64,000 bases of DNA from Paenibacillus_V sp046244365 (GTDB lineage Bacteria; Bacillota; Bacilli; Paenibacillales; NBRC-103111): positions 5,766,001-5,830,000 of the forward strand of contig NZ_CP176395.1 of assembly GCF_046244365.1 (NCBI RefSeq), read 5' to 3'. The position numbers were made by a program, and so were the translations under genes. How positions within the stretch are numbered: the first letter of the stretch is position 1; each line of letters opens with the position of its first letter. The notes beneath the pieces were generated by a model. That model saw nothing but the letters and a program-made list of their open reading frames with translations, ran no database searches and had not been told where the DNA came from. Below, piece after piece: positions 26,025 to 35,049 of the stretch.

Positions 26025-26583
26025 CAGGCTTCTCCCGATTTTTTGCGTCTAACGTGCGATGCCCACTTCGCCGGGTCTAAAACTGCGGTTCGAACAAGGT
26101 GTCCGCACGGATCATTTCCGAGCCAAATGGAAAAAGTACAGTTATTTTTCGGAAATTTGTTGATTGATCGATTTTAATGGAAAACCTACAGTTAATATTA
26201 GCCAAATTGCCTAAATATGCGAAAATGTCCTAAATTACCTGTACTTTTCCTGTTAAATGTCTTTTTCTCGCCTTAAAGCAAAAAATAGCTGCATGTTTTC
26301 CAGTTAGGGTCACATGTCATAGCAAAAGCACCATCAGGAAGGATGAAATCGGACTCGCATAGCGCATTTTCAGGCCTCTAGTCGACTTGGCGCTGGAAGC
26401 TGCTTAGATTAACCAACCTTCGATTTGTCCACTATAGCGACGGGAGCTACTTGATCTTTCGATTAGTCCCTACGACGACGAAAGCTGCTTGATTAATCAT
26501 GTTTCGATTAGTTCACTGCGGCGACGAAAACTGCCTGGTTAGTCATGTTTCGATATGGCTTAATATACCGTCCGATATCGAAG
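26025..26583. other. Gene-free stretch right of the IS4 element
   Basis: No supported gene. The first part (26025-26340) is AT-rich and featureless apart from homopolymer runs; the second part holds the degenerate 45-base repeats listed at 26380-26556. Confidence 0.5.
26380..26556. repeat. Four degenerate ~45-bp tandem repeats
   Basis: Four head-to-tail units begin near 26380, 26427, 26470 and 26515. The best-preserved pair shares TCGATTAGTyC, then an AC/GCGGCGACGAAAxCTGC core, and TTGATTAATCATGTTTCGAT. Unit spacing is about 43-47 bases. The repeats have no open frame and resemble the degenerate intergenic repeats often seen in Paenibacillus genomes. Confidence 0.6.
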
Positions 26584-26617
26584 AAGAACCGTCCGGAGAA
26601 TGTTCCGGACGGTTCTT
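26584..26617. terminator. Terminator of the ankyrin lipoprotein gene
   Basis: The perfect stem AAGAACCGTCCGGA / TCCGGACGGTTCTT (26584-26617) lies about 60 bases after the ankyrin gene's stop. The T-tract on the minus strand is weak (TTCTTCTTCG). Confidence 0.65.
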
Positions 26618-26674
26618 GCGTATTGAGATGCCGGCTTTTAAACAGCCTTCTTAGCGTTCAAACTATACGGCGCA

Positions 26675-27391
26675 CTACTTGGCTCCCGCCGCTACCAAGG
26701 CCTCGGCCATTTCTTTATAGCCTCGCGTCTTGGCATGCTTGAGCGGCGTAACGCCGTCGCCATCGGCCAAGTTCACGTTTGCGCCATGCTCTATTAACAG
26801 CTTGACGATCGCTTGATGATTTTTCCCGCCGTCGCCGAGAATGATCGCTTCCAATAATGCGGTCCAGCCCAAATTGTTGACATGATCCACGTTCACATCG
26901 GAAGTGACAAGCAGCTCTTGCACGATATCCACATGCCCCCGGTCTGCGGCGGGAATCAGCGCCGTTCCGCCGAATCGGTTGGTGATCTTCGTATCGGCTC
27001 CCGCCGCGATCGAAGCTTTGACAAAATCAAGCATGCCTTCCGCTCCTGCATATAGAAGCGGATTGTCCGAGCGGCTGTCGCGAATGTTAATGTTCGCGCC
27101 CTTCTCGGCCAATAAATGGAAGACGGGAAGCTGGTTCGTGTGTACGGCGATCATAGCCGACGTTCTTCCCCGTTCGTCTGTCGCGTCAATGTCCGCGCCG
27201 TCCGCGAGCAGCTTCTCGATCGTCTCCTTATCTCCTTTTGCGGCGGCTTCCAGCAAAGCTTGGTTCATTTTATCCATCTCCATCTTGGCGGATTGGGCCG
27301 CTTGCTGCCCTTCATCGTGCAAAAGGGGAGCGACATTCATCCGGCACCCGGATAAAACGAGGACTAACGCCAAGACGACGAAGCGCAGCAT
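26675..27391 (-). CDS. Ankyrin-repeat lipoprotein
   Basis: 238 residues. A short lipoprotein signal (MLRFVVLALVLVLSGC, lipobox LSGC, Cys16) is followed by about five ankyrin repeats from residue 48: typical phrases are NQALLEAAAKGDKETIEKLL, ADIDATDERGRTSAMIA, NPLLYAGAEGMLDFVKASIA, GGTALIPAADRGHVDIVQEL and GVTPLKHAKTRGYKEMAEAL. Ankyrin stacks bind proteins, so it is probably a surface-anchored scaffold or inhibitor. It is a single gene with an AAAGGTG ribosome site. Function otherwise unknown. Confidence 0.88.
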   Translation of the reverse strand: MLRFVVLALVLVLSGCRMNVAPLLHDEGQQAAQSAKMEMDKMNQALLEAAAKGDKETIEKLLADGADIDATDERGRTSAMIAVHTNQLPVFHLLAEKGANINIRDSRSDNPLLYAGAEGMLDFVKASIAAGADTKITNRFGGTALIPAADRGHVDIVQELLVTSDVNVDHVNNLGWTALLEAIILGDGGKNHQAIVKLLIEHGANVNLADGDGVTPLKHAKTRGYKEMAEALVAAGAK

Positions 27392-27532
27392 AGCGAACCA
27401 GCACCTTTCTTAAAATATGAGAATTTATAGGCATTCCTCGCCCGAGTCCTACCCTGAAATTAGTTCGAGCAAGCGTCGGCGAATCGAAATTCATTCATCA
27501 TGGCGTTGCGAAGCGACGGAGAGCCTATTGCA

Positions 27533-29032
27533 TTACTTCCCGGTCAAGGTAACTTGCGATGCCGTCGCCCAGGCTCCAACCGGAGCTACCGAGTACGTCG
27601 TACCGGAAGTCAGTTTGCCGTCCTTCTGAATATCGAACACGCCTACGGCACCATTACGGCTGGAATATTTGTACGTAGCAAGAAGCTTATCACCGTTCGG
27701 AGCCGTCAATTCGACGCTGCGTCCCGACAACAGCTCGTCGCCCGGATCCTGAGACAGCGTAATGTTGATCGAAACGTCGCTCGTCGCCTCGGCGCCCGTA
27801 ACTTGCAGCGATGCGATTTCTTGCGCAACGAAAGTCGGGTTTGCAATGGAAGCCCAGTCGGACGTTACCGTATATTTTACGCCCGGCGTCAGAACTTGAC
27901 CTTCAGGCAGACGGAATTTCGGTTCTTGCTTGCCGTCCGTCGATTGCGTAAACGGTACGTATTTCGCGATGATCGGCTGGCCGCCTTCCGGCGTAATCGT
28001 TACTTGTCTGGCTTGCATGGAAGAAATGACTTGGTACGTTTGGCCGTTTGCCTTGTTATTGTCGTCCAGTACGAACGCATTGGCGCCGCGGCCTCCGCTG
28101 TATGCGGAAATGATATAGCCGTAGTCGACGACTCCGTTCGCCTTGAGCGCTTCGATCTCGAACGTATCGTTCGTCACTTGGCTTGCCGTCGTCATTTCCA
28201 GCTTCGTTCCGCTGCCGGTAAAGCTGCCCTCGTTTTTGCCTTTGTACGTCAGGTTATACTTCGCGCCTTCTTTTTGCACCGATGTAGGAACGATGTATGT
28301 GGCAATCGAGCCGGTTTTCAAACGCGGCATATTCGTCAGAGTCAATCCGTCATTGAACACGAAGTCTTCCTTCGCTTTGGCAAATGCTTCGTCGGCAGCC
28401 GTCAACGGCGCGTCGAAGGTGACGACAAGCGTAATCGCGTTTAATACTTCTACGCTCTTGATTTTCGCGTTCTCGGAAGGAATCGCTTTGCGCGCCGTAT
28501 GAAGCAGCTGGATCGTTTCGTCGCGGGTTGCCGACTGGCTCGTCGAAACTTGCTGGCTCATCCAGTATTGTACGGATTTGACGTCGCGCTTAAGTGCCTT
28601 GGATACGATCTGAACAAGCTCGTCGTCGCTAACCGTTGCACTTGGGTTGAACGCTCCGTTGTCCGCCTGCATGATGCCTTGTCCGACCGCTTCCATGACG
28701 TATTCGTAGTACCATTCCTTCTCATTGACGTCCGACAATGGGGCCTGGCCTTCGGCTTTGCCTTGCAGATCGAATGTTTTGACGATCAGTTTCGCCAGCT
28801 CGGCGCGGCTGATTTGATTTTGTTCCCTGATCGATCCATCTTGATAACCGTGCAGTACGCCAAGCTTAATCAGATCGTTAACTGTCGCCTTGAGGTCTTG
28901 ATTGGCGGAAACCGCTGCAACTGCGCTCGTATCGGAAGCGGCTTGCGCATTCATCACCGCGAAAGGCAAAGATGCTGTACCGATTGCCGCCGCCACCAGA
29001 AAAGCCGCTACTGCTTGCTTATGTTTCTTCAT
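27533..29032 (-). CDS. S-layer homology (SLH) domain surface protein
   Basis: ATG 29032 follows GAGGAGG, so the real start is internal to the longest frame; 499 residues. Signal peptide ends near AQAAS (about residue 32). Two SLH motifs follow (LKATVNDLIKLGVLHGYQDGSIREQNQISRAELAKLIVKTF; WYYEYVMEAVGQGIMQADNGAFNPSATVSDDELVQIV, written here in parts: LGVLHGYQDG, ISRAELAKLI, GIMQADNGAF, VSDDELVQIV). SLH domains hold proteins to pyruvylated wall polymer. The rest looks like Ig/SbsA-type beta domains (VEVLNAITLVVTFDAPLT; ITLSQDPGDELLSGRSVEL). It is probably an abundant envelope protein; the upstream region is AT-rich and likely carries a strong promoter. Confidence 0.9.
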   Translation of the reverse strand: MKKHKQAVAAFLVAAAIGTASLPFAVMNAQAASDTSAVAAVSANQDLKATVNDLIKLGVLHGYQDGSIREQNQISRAELAKLIVKTFDLQGKAEGQAPLSDVNEKEWYYEYVMEAVGQGIMQADNGAFNPSATVSDDELVQIVSKALKRDVKSVQYWMSQQVSTSQSATRDETIQLLHTARKAIPSENAKIKSVEVLNAITLVVTFDAPLTAADEAFAKAKEDFVFNDGLTLTNMPRLKTGSIATYIVPTSVQKEGAKYNLTYKGKNEGSFTGSGTKLEMTTASQVTNDTFEIEALKANGVVDYGYIISAYSGGRGANAFVLDDNNKANGQTYQVISSMQARQVTITPEGGQPIIAKYVPFTQSTDGKQEPKFRLPEGQVLTPGVKYTVTSDWASIANPTFVAQEIASLQVTGAEATSDVSINITLSQDPGDELLSGRSVELTAPNGDKLLATYKYSSRNGAVGVFDIQKDGKLTSGTTYSVAPVGAWATASQVTLTGK

Positions 29033-29185
29033 GATTATTTCCTCCTCGAATGTTGTCATGTCTTTGTTACTGCCTATGGCTACATTTTAGAGGGTAGATG
29101 TAAACGGCCCAGAAACGAAATATTAATAAAAGCTAAACTAAGGCTTAATTCATTTCAAATAACCCGCACGATCGAGGTCAATCCG

Positions 29186-29225
29186 CAAAAAACAGAAGGC
29201 AAGACGGTAATCCCGTCCCCTTCTG
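29186..29225 (-). terminator. Terminator of the orphan binding-protein gene
   Basis: The minus strand reads CAGAAGGGGACGGGATTACC, then GTC-TTGCCTTCTG, and then six Ts. It is located 24 bases after the stop at 29249. Confidence 0.85.
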
Positions 29226-29248
29226 CGTATCGTGTAAAGTATCTTTAC

Positions 29249-30568
29249 TTACTTGTTTTTCTCGGCCGCGATCCAATTGTTGGCTTCTTCTTCGCTTTTC
29301 TGCATGAACGTGTTGATATCGAGCGTGCCGTTTCGAACCTGCGGGAAATTTTTGTCGATAATCCGTTTGATTTGATCGTCGGCTTTCGTTTCGTCGCGCA
29401 CCGGGGCGGGTTTGCTTTTGAAGATCGCAGCAATATTTTTCCCTTGCAAATGAGGGATTTCAGCCCCAAGCTGCTCCTCGATTTGCCGGTTGTCCAGCGC
29501 GGAAGCGCGGCCCGTCTTGCGGGCGCTGATCAACTGTACGGCATCGGAAGTTATGACCTCGATAACGCGAACGGCCTCCTCTTGATGCTCGCTTGTTCGC
29601 GAAACCATCATTTCATGCAGGTCGACAGGCGGGGCGATATGCGGCTTATCTTTGTAACTCGGGAATTCGACCAGGTTCCACCGGAAGCCTTGACTGGATG
29701 CCTGCTTCAGCATCGGAAACAAATTGATCGTGCCAACCATGGCCAATGTTCGTTCCTCGGTAAAAGCTTTGACATAAGACGCCGATTTCTGATTGCCGGG
29801 AATGTCGTCGAATGATTTCATCAGCTGAAATACGTTTTTCCATTCGTAGCTGTTAATCGCCGCTTTCCCTGTGCTTTTGTCGACAAAGGGCAGAGACAGC
29901 GGGTACCCGAGCCAGTAGTTCATAAAATAATCGTAGCCTTTGTACTGGACGCCGCTTTCCACGCGGGTCATTTTCTTGGCGATGGCGAGAACATCTTCCC
30001 AATACATGCCGTCCTTCGGATAGTCCACGCCGAATTTATCGAACAGCTCCTCATTGTAATAAAGCGCGTTGGTGTTGGTCGCATACGGCAAGCCATACAC
30101 TTGTCCGTTGTCGCCGAAGGCTTCGACCACACCCGGCCGGAATCGGCTCAAATCGATCTGGGCTTTTTTCAGGAGCGGCAAAATATCTGTCGTAAGCCCC
30201 AGCTCTTTGTATTGATCCTTGCTCGCTCTCGACAGAATGATCAGATCGGGCACATTTTTGGCGGCGACAAGGTCCTGAATTTGCGTACCCTTCCCTGGTC
30301 TGACCAGGTCGACGGTAATGTGCGGATATTTTTTCTTCAAGGGCTCTACGATCAGGAGCTGAAAATCATCGTCATACAAATAAGCTTCGCCTGCCAGCAA
30401 GGTCAGACGGACCGGCTTGTCGGCCGCCTTCTCCTGTACGTTCGCGGGGGTTGCCGCCGAATTCGAGCCCGCCGCGCCGGATGCCCCTTCACGTCCGCCG
30501 CAGCCGGACAAGAAAATCGCTCCCAATAGTACGATTGCGCTTGATGCCAACAACGAATTGCGTTTCAT
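29249..30568 (-). CDS. Orphan sugar-binding lipoprotein (ABC family 1)
   Basis: 439 residues with GGGGAGG ribosome site. Lipoprotein signal with lipobox LSGC (Cys23). The mature part follows the extracellular solute-binding family 1 plan (DDDFQLLIVEPLKKKYPHITVDLV; KNVPDLIILSRASKDQYKEL; GQVYGLPYATNTNALYYNEELFDKFG). No permease genes adjoin; the nearest same-strand neighbour upstream is an AraC regulator. It may feed permeases coded elsewhere or act as a sensor subunit. Confidence 0.87.
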   Translation of the reverse strand: MKRNSLLASSAIVLLGAIFLSGCGGREGASGAAGSNSAATPANVQEKAADKPVRLTLLAGEAYLYDDDFQLLIVEPLKKKYPHITVDLVRPGKGTQIQDLVAAKNVPDLIILSRASKDQYKELGLTTDILPLLKKAQIDLSRFRPGVVEAFGDNGQVYGLPYATNTNALYYNEELFDKFGVDYPKDGMYWEDVLAIAKKMTRVESGVQYKGYDYFMNYWLGYPLSLPFVDKSTGKAAINSYEWKNVFQLMKSFDDIPGNQKSASYVKAFTEERTLAMVGTINLFPMLKQASSQGFRWNLVEFPSYKDKPHIAPPVDLHEMMVSRTSEHQEEAVRVIEVITSDAVQLISARKTGRASALDNRQIEEQLGAEIPHLQGKNIAAIFKSKPAPVRDETKADDQIKRIIDKNFPQVRNGTLDINTFMQKSEEEANNWIAAEKNK

Positions 30569-30681
30569 GAAATGTTACCTCCCCGTTTCTATCTTTCTTC
30601 GACCTGAACCTATCATAGAGGATAGCCGAGGAAAAAGTCGTTATCCTTATCGTCGCAAGTTTTGCAATAATAGACAGACGA

Positions 30682-30711
30682 AACAAACCCGCTCCACGGG
30701 GACTGGGCGGG
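30682..30711 (-). terminator. Probable terminator of the AraC-type regulator gene
   Basis: On the minus strand CCCGCCCA...TGGAGCGGG (30688-30711) is followed by TTTGTTTCG. It lies just below the regulator's stop codon; the stem is moderate. Confidence 0.55.
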
Positions 30712-30736
30712 ATACTCGTCTTTTTGGAAAGCGTTT

Positions 30737-31684
30737 TCAAATCTGTTGCAGGGGATCGCCGCCATATAGAAGTACGGACTGCGGGGCTCGCCTTCGCGTT
30801 GTTTTGCCGGCGATCATCCGCGCGTATTCGGTCGGAGTGAAGCCGGTCGCTTTTTTAAAATGCTTCGAAAAATAATGCACGCTGCTGTAGCCGAGCTGAT
30901 CGGCGATTTCCGTCATGCTGTACATCTTCTCGCGAATTTGCCGTTTCGCGTACTCCAGTTTCAGCATGCTGTAATATTCCATGACCCCGGAATTAACCCG
31001 GCTTTTGAACAAAATTTTCAGCATGGTGCTGCCGATGGCAAACTCGCTGCATATTTGTTCGAAGGACAGGTTGTTCCTGACGTTGGCTTTCAAATACAGC
31101 GCGATCCGTTCGAACAAGTCCTCGTTTCTCGTTGCGAGCATAACCGACTCCGGCCTTTGCTTGCACGTCCCCGCCGATTGTTTGCGAATGAGCCGGATCA
31201 ACAGCATTTCCAGCAAGTTTTTGATCATTTGCTCGCTGCCGAACTGGGCGCCTTCCTTGCGCTGCGGGATCATCATTTGGGGATGTCCGACGGGCGGATC
31301 GAACGCTTCCTTTCCTTCCGAAATTAAATAATAAAGAAGATCCTGCTCGGATTGCTCCAAATGCAGCACCCTCCCCTTGAAATAGTCGATGGCAAGCGAG
31401 TGGCAGACGAACGACATAATAATCAGGTTGGGAGCAGTTCCGCCCATCGCATGACCGGTGTGAAATTCGTTCGGCGAATAAAAAATCATGTCACCCTGGC
31501 CCAGAAGGTTGCTCCCCAAGTCGGTAATGACGAAAAATTCCCCTTTATCGACATAAACGAATTCCCAGAAATCATGTTTTTCGCCGGTAGCCTGAAAATG
31601 CTTCGGCAGCTCCATGTACAGAAACGAAAGCAGCTGTTCAACGACTACTTCTTCCTTCAGACGCAACATTTCCCATCCCGTCAC
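30737..31684 (-). CDS. AraC-family transcriptional regulator with cupin sensor domain
   Basis: The long frame extends upstream, but GTG 31684, ten bases after AAAGGAGG, is the natural start; 315 residues. The N-terminal half is a cupin-like sugar-sensing domain (FWEFVYVDKGEFFVITDLG, LLGQGDMIFYSPNEFHTG). The C-terminal 100 residues carry two HTHs of the AraC family (LSFEQICSEFAIGSTMLKIL; SMTEIADQLGYSSVHYFSKH). It lies between an orphan sugar-binding protein (same strand, downstream) and the divergent beta-helix protein gene, either of which may be its target. Confidence 0.9.
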   Translation of the reverse strand: MTGWEMLRLKEEVVVEQLLSFLYMELPKHFQATGEKHDFWEFVYVDKGEFFVITDLGSNLLGQGDMIFYSPNEFHTGHAMGGTAPNLIIMSFVCHSLAIDYFKGRVLHLEQSEQDLLYYLISEGKEAFDPPVGHPQMMIPQRKEGAQFGSEQMIKNLLEMLLIRLIRKQSAGTCKQRPESVMLATRNEDLFERIALYLKANVRNNLSFEQICSEFAIGSTMLKILFKSRVNSGVMEYYSMLKLEYAKRQIREKMYSMTEIADQLGYSSVHYFSKHFKKATGFTPTEYARMIAGKTTRRRAPQSVLLYGGDPLQQI

Positions 31685-31788
31685 AGGATCGCCGCCTCCT
31701 TTGACCGATTTTACAAAACTTGCGACTATCGTTACAAATACCGTGAGGATTTTCACCTGTATTATACAAGCAAAAGGAGGGTTTGTAT

Positions 31789-33813
31789 ATGAACGACAAT
31801 CAGTCGGAATACGCTCCGATTTTGTGGAGCAGAAGAAAAGTGCTCGCCTCCCTGGGCATCGCCGGGGCCGCCTTTGTCGCGGGAAAATGGGACAACCATG
31901 CGCTTGCCAAAAGCGTGTCAACATCCGTTTACGGGAACCCGTCTTCGGAACATCCATTGCTCGAGCATGTGGTGCGGAAAGTAGACACGATTGCGGAGCT
32001 TCAGCATTGGCCGAGATCGAATCCGCCGATCGACGGCTTCGTCGTGGAAGCGTTGGGCTACTCTGCCAAAGGGGATGGGGGAGGCGGGCTGCTGTATTGG
32101 GATGCCGGATCCGCGGAGCCCGACAACGGAGGAACGGTACTCCTCCTTGCCGGAGCGACCGGGCCTGGCCGCTGGAAGCGCCCCGAAGCCGGGAATCTGT
32201 ATCCGGCCCAATTCGGGTGCGATCCTTCCGGCATGACCGTGGACGATGACCGTTTGAACGCGCTGTTTGCCTATGCGGCGTCCATTCGCAAAACCGTCTA
32301 TGTAGCCCGGCACGAAGTTTTTCGTTATCGCAAGCTGGTTTTTCCGAGTCATTTCACCTTGATCGGTGAAGGAACCTTCTTATTGGACGACAACCAAAGC
32401 GGTTCCAATACGGAGCCGAGCATCCGGGGCGGCAATGCGGCGCAAAACCAGACGTCGTACCCTACGACCCGTGTCGGCGACATTTTCATCGGAGGCATCA
32501 CGTTCGACGGCAATTTGAGCCATCAGGCGGCGGGGGCCAAGCTGACCGGCTTGCAGTTTTGGGCGATAGACGGCCTCATCCTGGAAAATACGCGTTTTGT
32601 CGGCTGGGCTTGGATGGGCTTACGCGTGCTCGGCTTGCTCGGCGGGGTGACGGACCCGCAATCGGCACCGGAGGCACAGGACTATTGCACGCGCGTCTAT
32701 TTGCGCAATGTGCATTTCGAGCAGTGCGGCTATGCCGGCGTTCAACTGTATTGCGTCAGGCACGGGGCCGTTCAACATTCGACGGGCTACGATACTCCGA
32801 TCCTGATCAACGGAGACGTCGAGCTGCGCGATTTCCACATCATGAATTGCCAGTCCGTCTGCGATCACGTTGCAACTCCCTTCCCGGCGTTCACGATCGA
32901 CCAGGGGTCCAGATTTTGCTCGATTACGGACTGTTCCGCCTGGGGACATCTGGCCTGCACCTTCGTCGAAGCGGCGTTCGACATTCTTATCGCCCGAAAC
33001 AAAGCTTATTTTTGCAAAAGCTATGGCCACTATTCCTACCCTTCGTCCATCTACGGGGTTCCGCTGCAATCGGCCAGATTGTTCTACGTGGATAATGAAG
33101 CGCACCAATGCTATGAAGGCTTCCGTATCGGAACGCAAAATACGCCTACGAGCCAAGTGACCTGGATCGGCAACAAATCGTACAGCCATACAAACCCTTA
33201 TTCCAGCGGGTTTCTCTTTATCAACATTGCCGACATCACGTTCGAAGCCAACCTGGTCTCCGGCGTCTTTACAGGTGTCAATGCCCAAAACGTAAAGGGC
33301 ATGACCGGAGGAAATAACCGGATTCATGGAACGAATGCCGGATATCGCCTGCAAGCGGTCGGAAACTGGCGATTGGACAACGATACGCTCAGCGGCGGCA
33401 GCTCTGCGCAAATTTATGTATACAACACTGCTCCTTTGAGCGGATCAATCGTGTTTCAACAGCCGCGTTTGGGAACCGGCAGTCCAGTTTATAAAGATGA
33501 GGCCGTTTCCCCAGGGCTGCTGCAATTGATCGACTACAGCGTGGAAGGCAGCCTCGCCCTGACGACCGTCACGTTCGCCTCCACGGTCGCGGCCGCCGGA
33601 TCGGCTGTCTCTCAGTCTTTCGTTGTACATGGAGCGACATACGGCTGGCAGGTCGAAGCGATGCCCCTGATTCAGATCGCTCCGATCCTTGCAAGCGCTT
33701 GCGTAGACGGCGCAAATTCGGTTCGCGTCACCCTGCTCAATCCCGGGGCTTCGCCCGCAACGGTACCGAATACAGCGATACGGCTTCGTGTCGTCCGCTA
33801 TTTGGTGAAATAA
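31789..33813 (+). CDS. Tat-exported right-handed beta-helix protein (pectate lyase superfamily)
   Basis: ATG 31789 follows AAAGGAGG by 8 bases; 674 residues. The N-terminus has a twin-arginine signal (SRRKVLASLG, hydrophobic IAGAAFVAG), so it is probably exported folded by the Tat system. Residues about 60-560 show the pectate-lyase-3/beta-helix pattern (FVVEALGYSAKGDGGGG; IGGITFDGNLSHQAAGAKL; LILENTRFVGWAWMGLRVLG; VELRDFHIMNCQS; ITDCSAWGH; VTWIGNKSYSH). The C-terminal 110 residues look like a separate beta domain. It probably binds or cleaves a polysaccharide; catalytic residues cannot be assigned. Divergent from the AraC regulator. Confidence 0.83.
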   Translation: MNDNQSEYAPILWSRRKVLASLGIAGAAFVAGKWDNHALAKSVSTSVYGNPSSEHPLLEHVVRKVDTIAELQHWPRSNPPIDGFVVEALGYSAKGDGGGGLLYWDAGSAEPDNGGTVLLLAGATGPGRWKRPEAGNLYPAQFGCDPSGMTVDDDRLNALFAYAASIRKTVYVARHEVFRYRKLVFPSHFTLIGEGTFLLDDNQSGSNTEPSIRGGNAAQNQTSYPTTRVGDIFIGGITFDGNLSHQAAGAKLTGLQFWAIDGLILENTRFVGWAWMGLRVLGLLGGVTDPQSAPEAQDYCTRVYLRNVHFEQCGYAGVQLYCVRHGAVQHSTGYDTPILINGDVELRDFHIMNCQSVCDHVATPFPAFTIDQGSRFCSITDCSAWGHLACTFVEAAFDILIARNKAYFCKSYGHYSYPSSIYGVPLQSARLFYVDNEAHQCYEGFRIGTQNTPTSQVTWIGNKSYSHTNPYSSGFLFINIADITFEANLVSGVFTGVNAQNVKGMTGGNNRIHGTNAGYRLQAVGNWRLDNDTLSGGSSAQIYVYNTAPLSGSIVFQQPRLGTGSPVYKDEAVSPGLLQLIDYSVEGSLALTTVTFASTVAAAGSAVSQSFVVHGATYGWQVEAMPLIQIAPILASACVDGANSVRVTLLNPGASPATVPNTAIRLRVVRYLVK

Positions 33814-33823
33814 GAGCAAGTAA

Positions 33824-34462
33824 CTAACTTGAGTAAGCATACACCCAGTACACGCCCTGACCTTCCACCGTAACGGAGCGGAGATCGGATTTGCGAATGT
33901 ACTGCTCGGCGAAATCGTTTATCTTGATCGGTATGCCCGACGGACAGATGAGACGGTTTGTCTTGATTGTAGCAATGACATGGAATCCCTTGCGGTTACA
34001 AGCATTCACAACCTTTTCGCTGGTATACCAACTGTCCATCAGGACGTAAACGCGCTCATCAGCGTTTGCCGGAAAGCCATCGATCATTTCGACGGCTAAA
34101 TCGTTCTTGCTCTTAAAGGGGATCCGCTGGGCTTCGCAATATTCACTCTGGTAGTAGGGTCGAAAATCAAAGGCATACGACTGATCGCCACTGACGACAT
34201 GTGTGGTGACCAGATTATGGCACCAGACGGACTTACCTTCTTCGTGCGAATACTGAAAGCTAAGCGCCTCCATCTTCTTGGTCGTCCGGTCTTTCTTGCA
34301 ACAAGTGTCATCTACGATGAGGAAAACGATTTTTCGTGTATCGCCGCCGCTCAGGTGTGTTTTCCGAATTCGGCTCATGATCGCCTGAATCCGTCTGCGC
34401 TGCATACGATTCATACACCATGGAGCATGATTCAAGAAATTCGTCACATTGCTGAGGTGACG
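33824..34462 (-). pseudogene. IS701-like transposase fragment (both ends missing)
   Basis: A minus-strand frame (207 residues from its first ATG) encodes the middle of a DDE transposase resembling IS701: IVFLIVDDTCCKK (first Asp), YVLMDSWYTSEKVVNACNRKG (second Asp) and IATIKTNRL. The coding frame continues beyond the first ATG upstream (RHLSNVTNFLNHAPW) to a sharp break near 34462, where IS1182 sequence begins, and stops prematurely at 33824. The N-terminal 60-80 and C-terminal 100 or more residues, including the catalytic Glu, are gone. It lies only 10 bases after the stop of the beta-helix protein gene. Confidence 0.8.
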
Positions 34463-34802
34463 ATCCCGAGATGGGCCGGCACGTGTGGGAAATCTACAAG
34501 GAACGCGTGTCCACTCATTTACAAAGCGAAGTGGGCAAAAAACTGTATGCTAAGCGCAAGGAAACCATTGAGCGAAGTTTCGCAGAGTCCAAAGAACTCT
34601 ACGGGCTTCGCCGTTGCCGGTTACGAGGACGAGAGGGCGTCCAGGAACAGACGCTGATGACGACCATCGCACAGAACCTCAAACGGATTGCCAGACACTT
34701 GGCGAAGTTAGAGGCCCTTCATTCTTCTCCCCTCTGGGGTTCGGTTGCCTCCATCACTTTCCCCTTACTCATCACTTGAAAGCGATTTCTTAGACAGTCT
34801 GA
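34463..34802 (+). pseudogene. Right-end fragment of an IS1182-family element
   Basis: The frame 34471-34779 encodes the C-terminal 100 residues of an IS1182 transposase (GRHVWEIYKERVSTHL; AKRKETIERSFAESKELYGL; RRCRLRGREGVQEQTLMTTIAQ). After the stop, the outer terminal repeat is preserved: the complement of 34785-34802 reads TCAGACTGTCTAAGAAAT, matching the left end at 40898 (TCAGGCTGTTTAGAAAG). The left two-thirds are absent. Confidence 0.82.
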
Positions 34803-34889
34803 CTTCGTGCAACAATTCCGGCTTTTCTCCTCGGTTTATCGCCATATTGTTGTACCTCGTGCAGCAATTCCAGCTTTTCTCTTCTGTTT
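34803..34889. repeat. Two direct 35-bp repeats next to IS1182 end
   Basis: Copy 1 at 34803-34837 and copy 2 at 34855-34889 match at about 30 of 35 positions; the common blocks are TCGTGCA-CAATTCC, GCTTTTCTC and TCTGTTT/TCGGTTT. A 17-base spacer separates them. They are noncoding. They resemble small intergenic repeats of this group of bacteria, but I cannot name the family. Confidence 0.6.
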
Positions 34890-35049
34890 GTACTACTCAA
34901 TCTAAATGCGTAAAGACGCCATTCCCGAGCGGGACGCGAAATAGACCGACGCGGTGCAAAACAAACGACCGGAATGATAAAGCATTGGGCCGCTAAATCG
35001 ACTATGATCAAGATAGGCGAATCAATCGTTCCGAAGGGGGGCAAGCCGC

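Noticed and set aside
26380..26556. CRISPR-like repeats
   Set aside because: Units are directly tandem without unique spacers and are too divergent.
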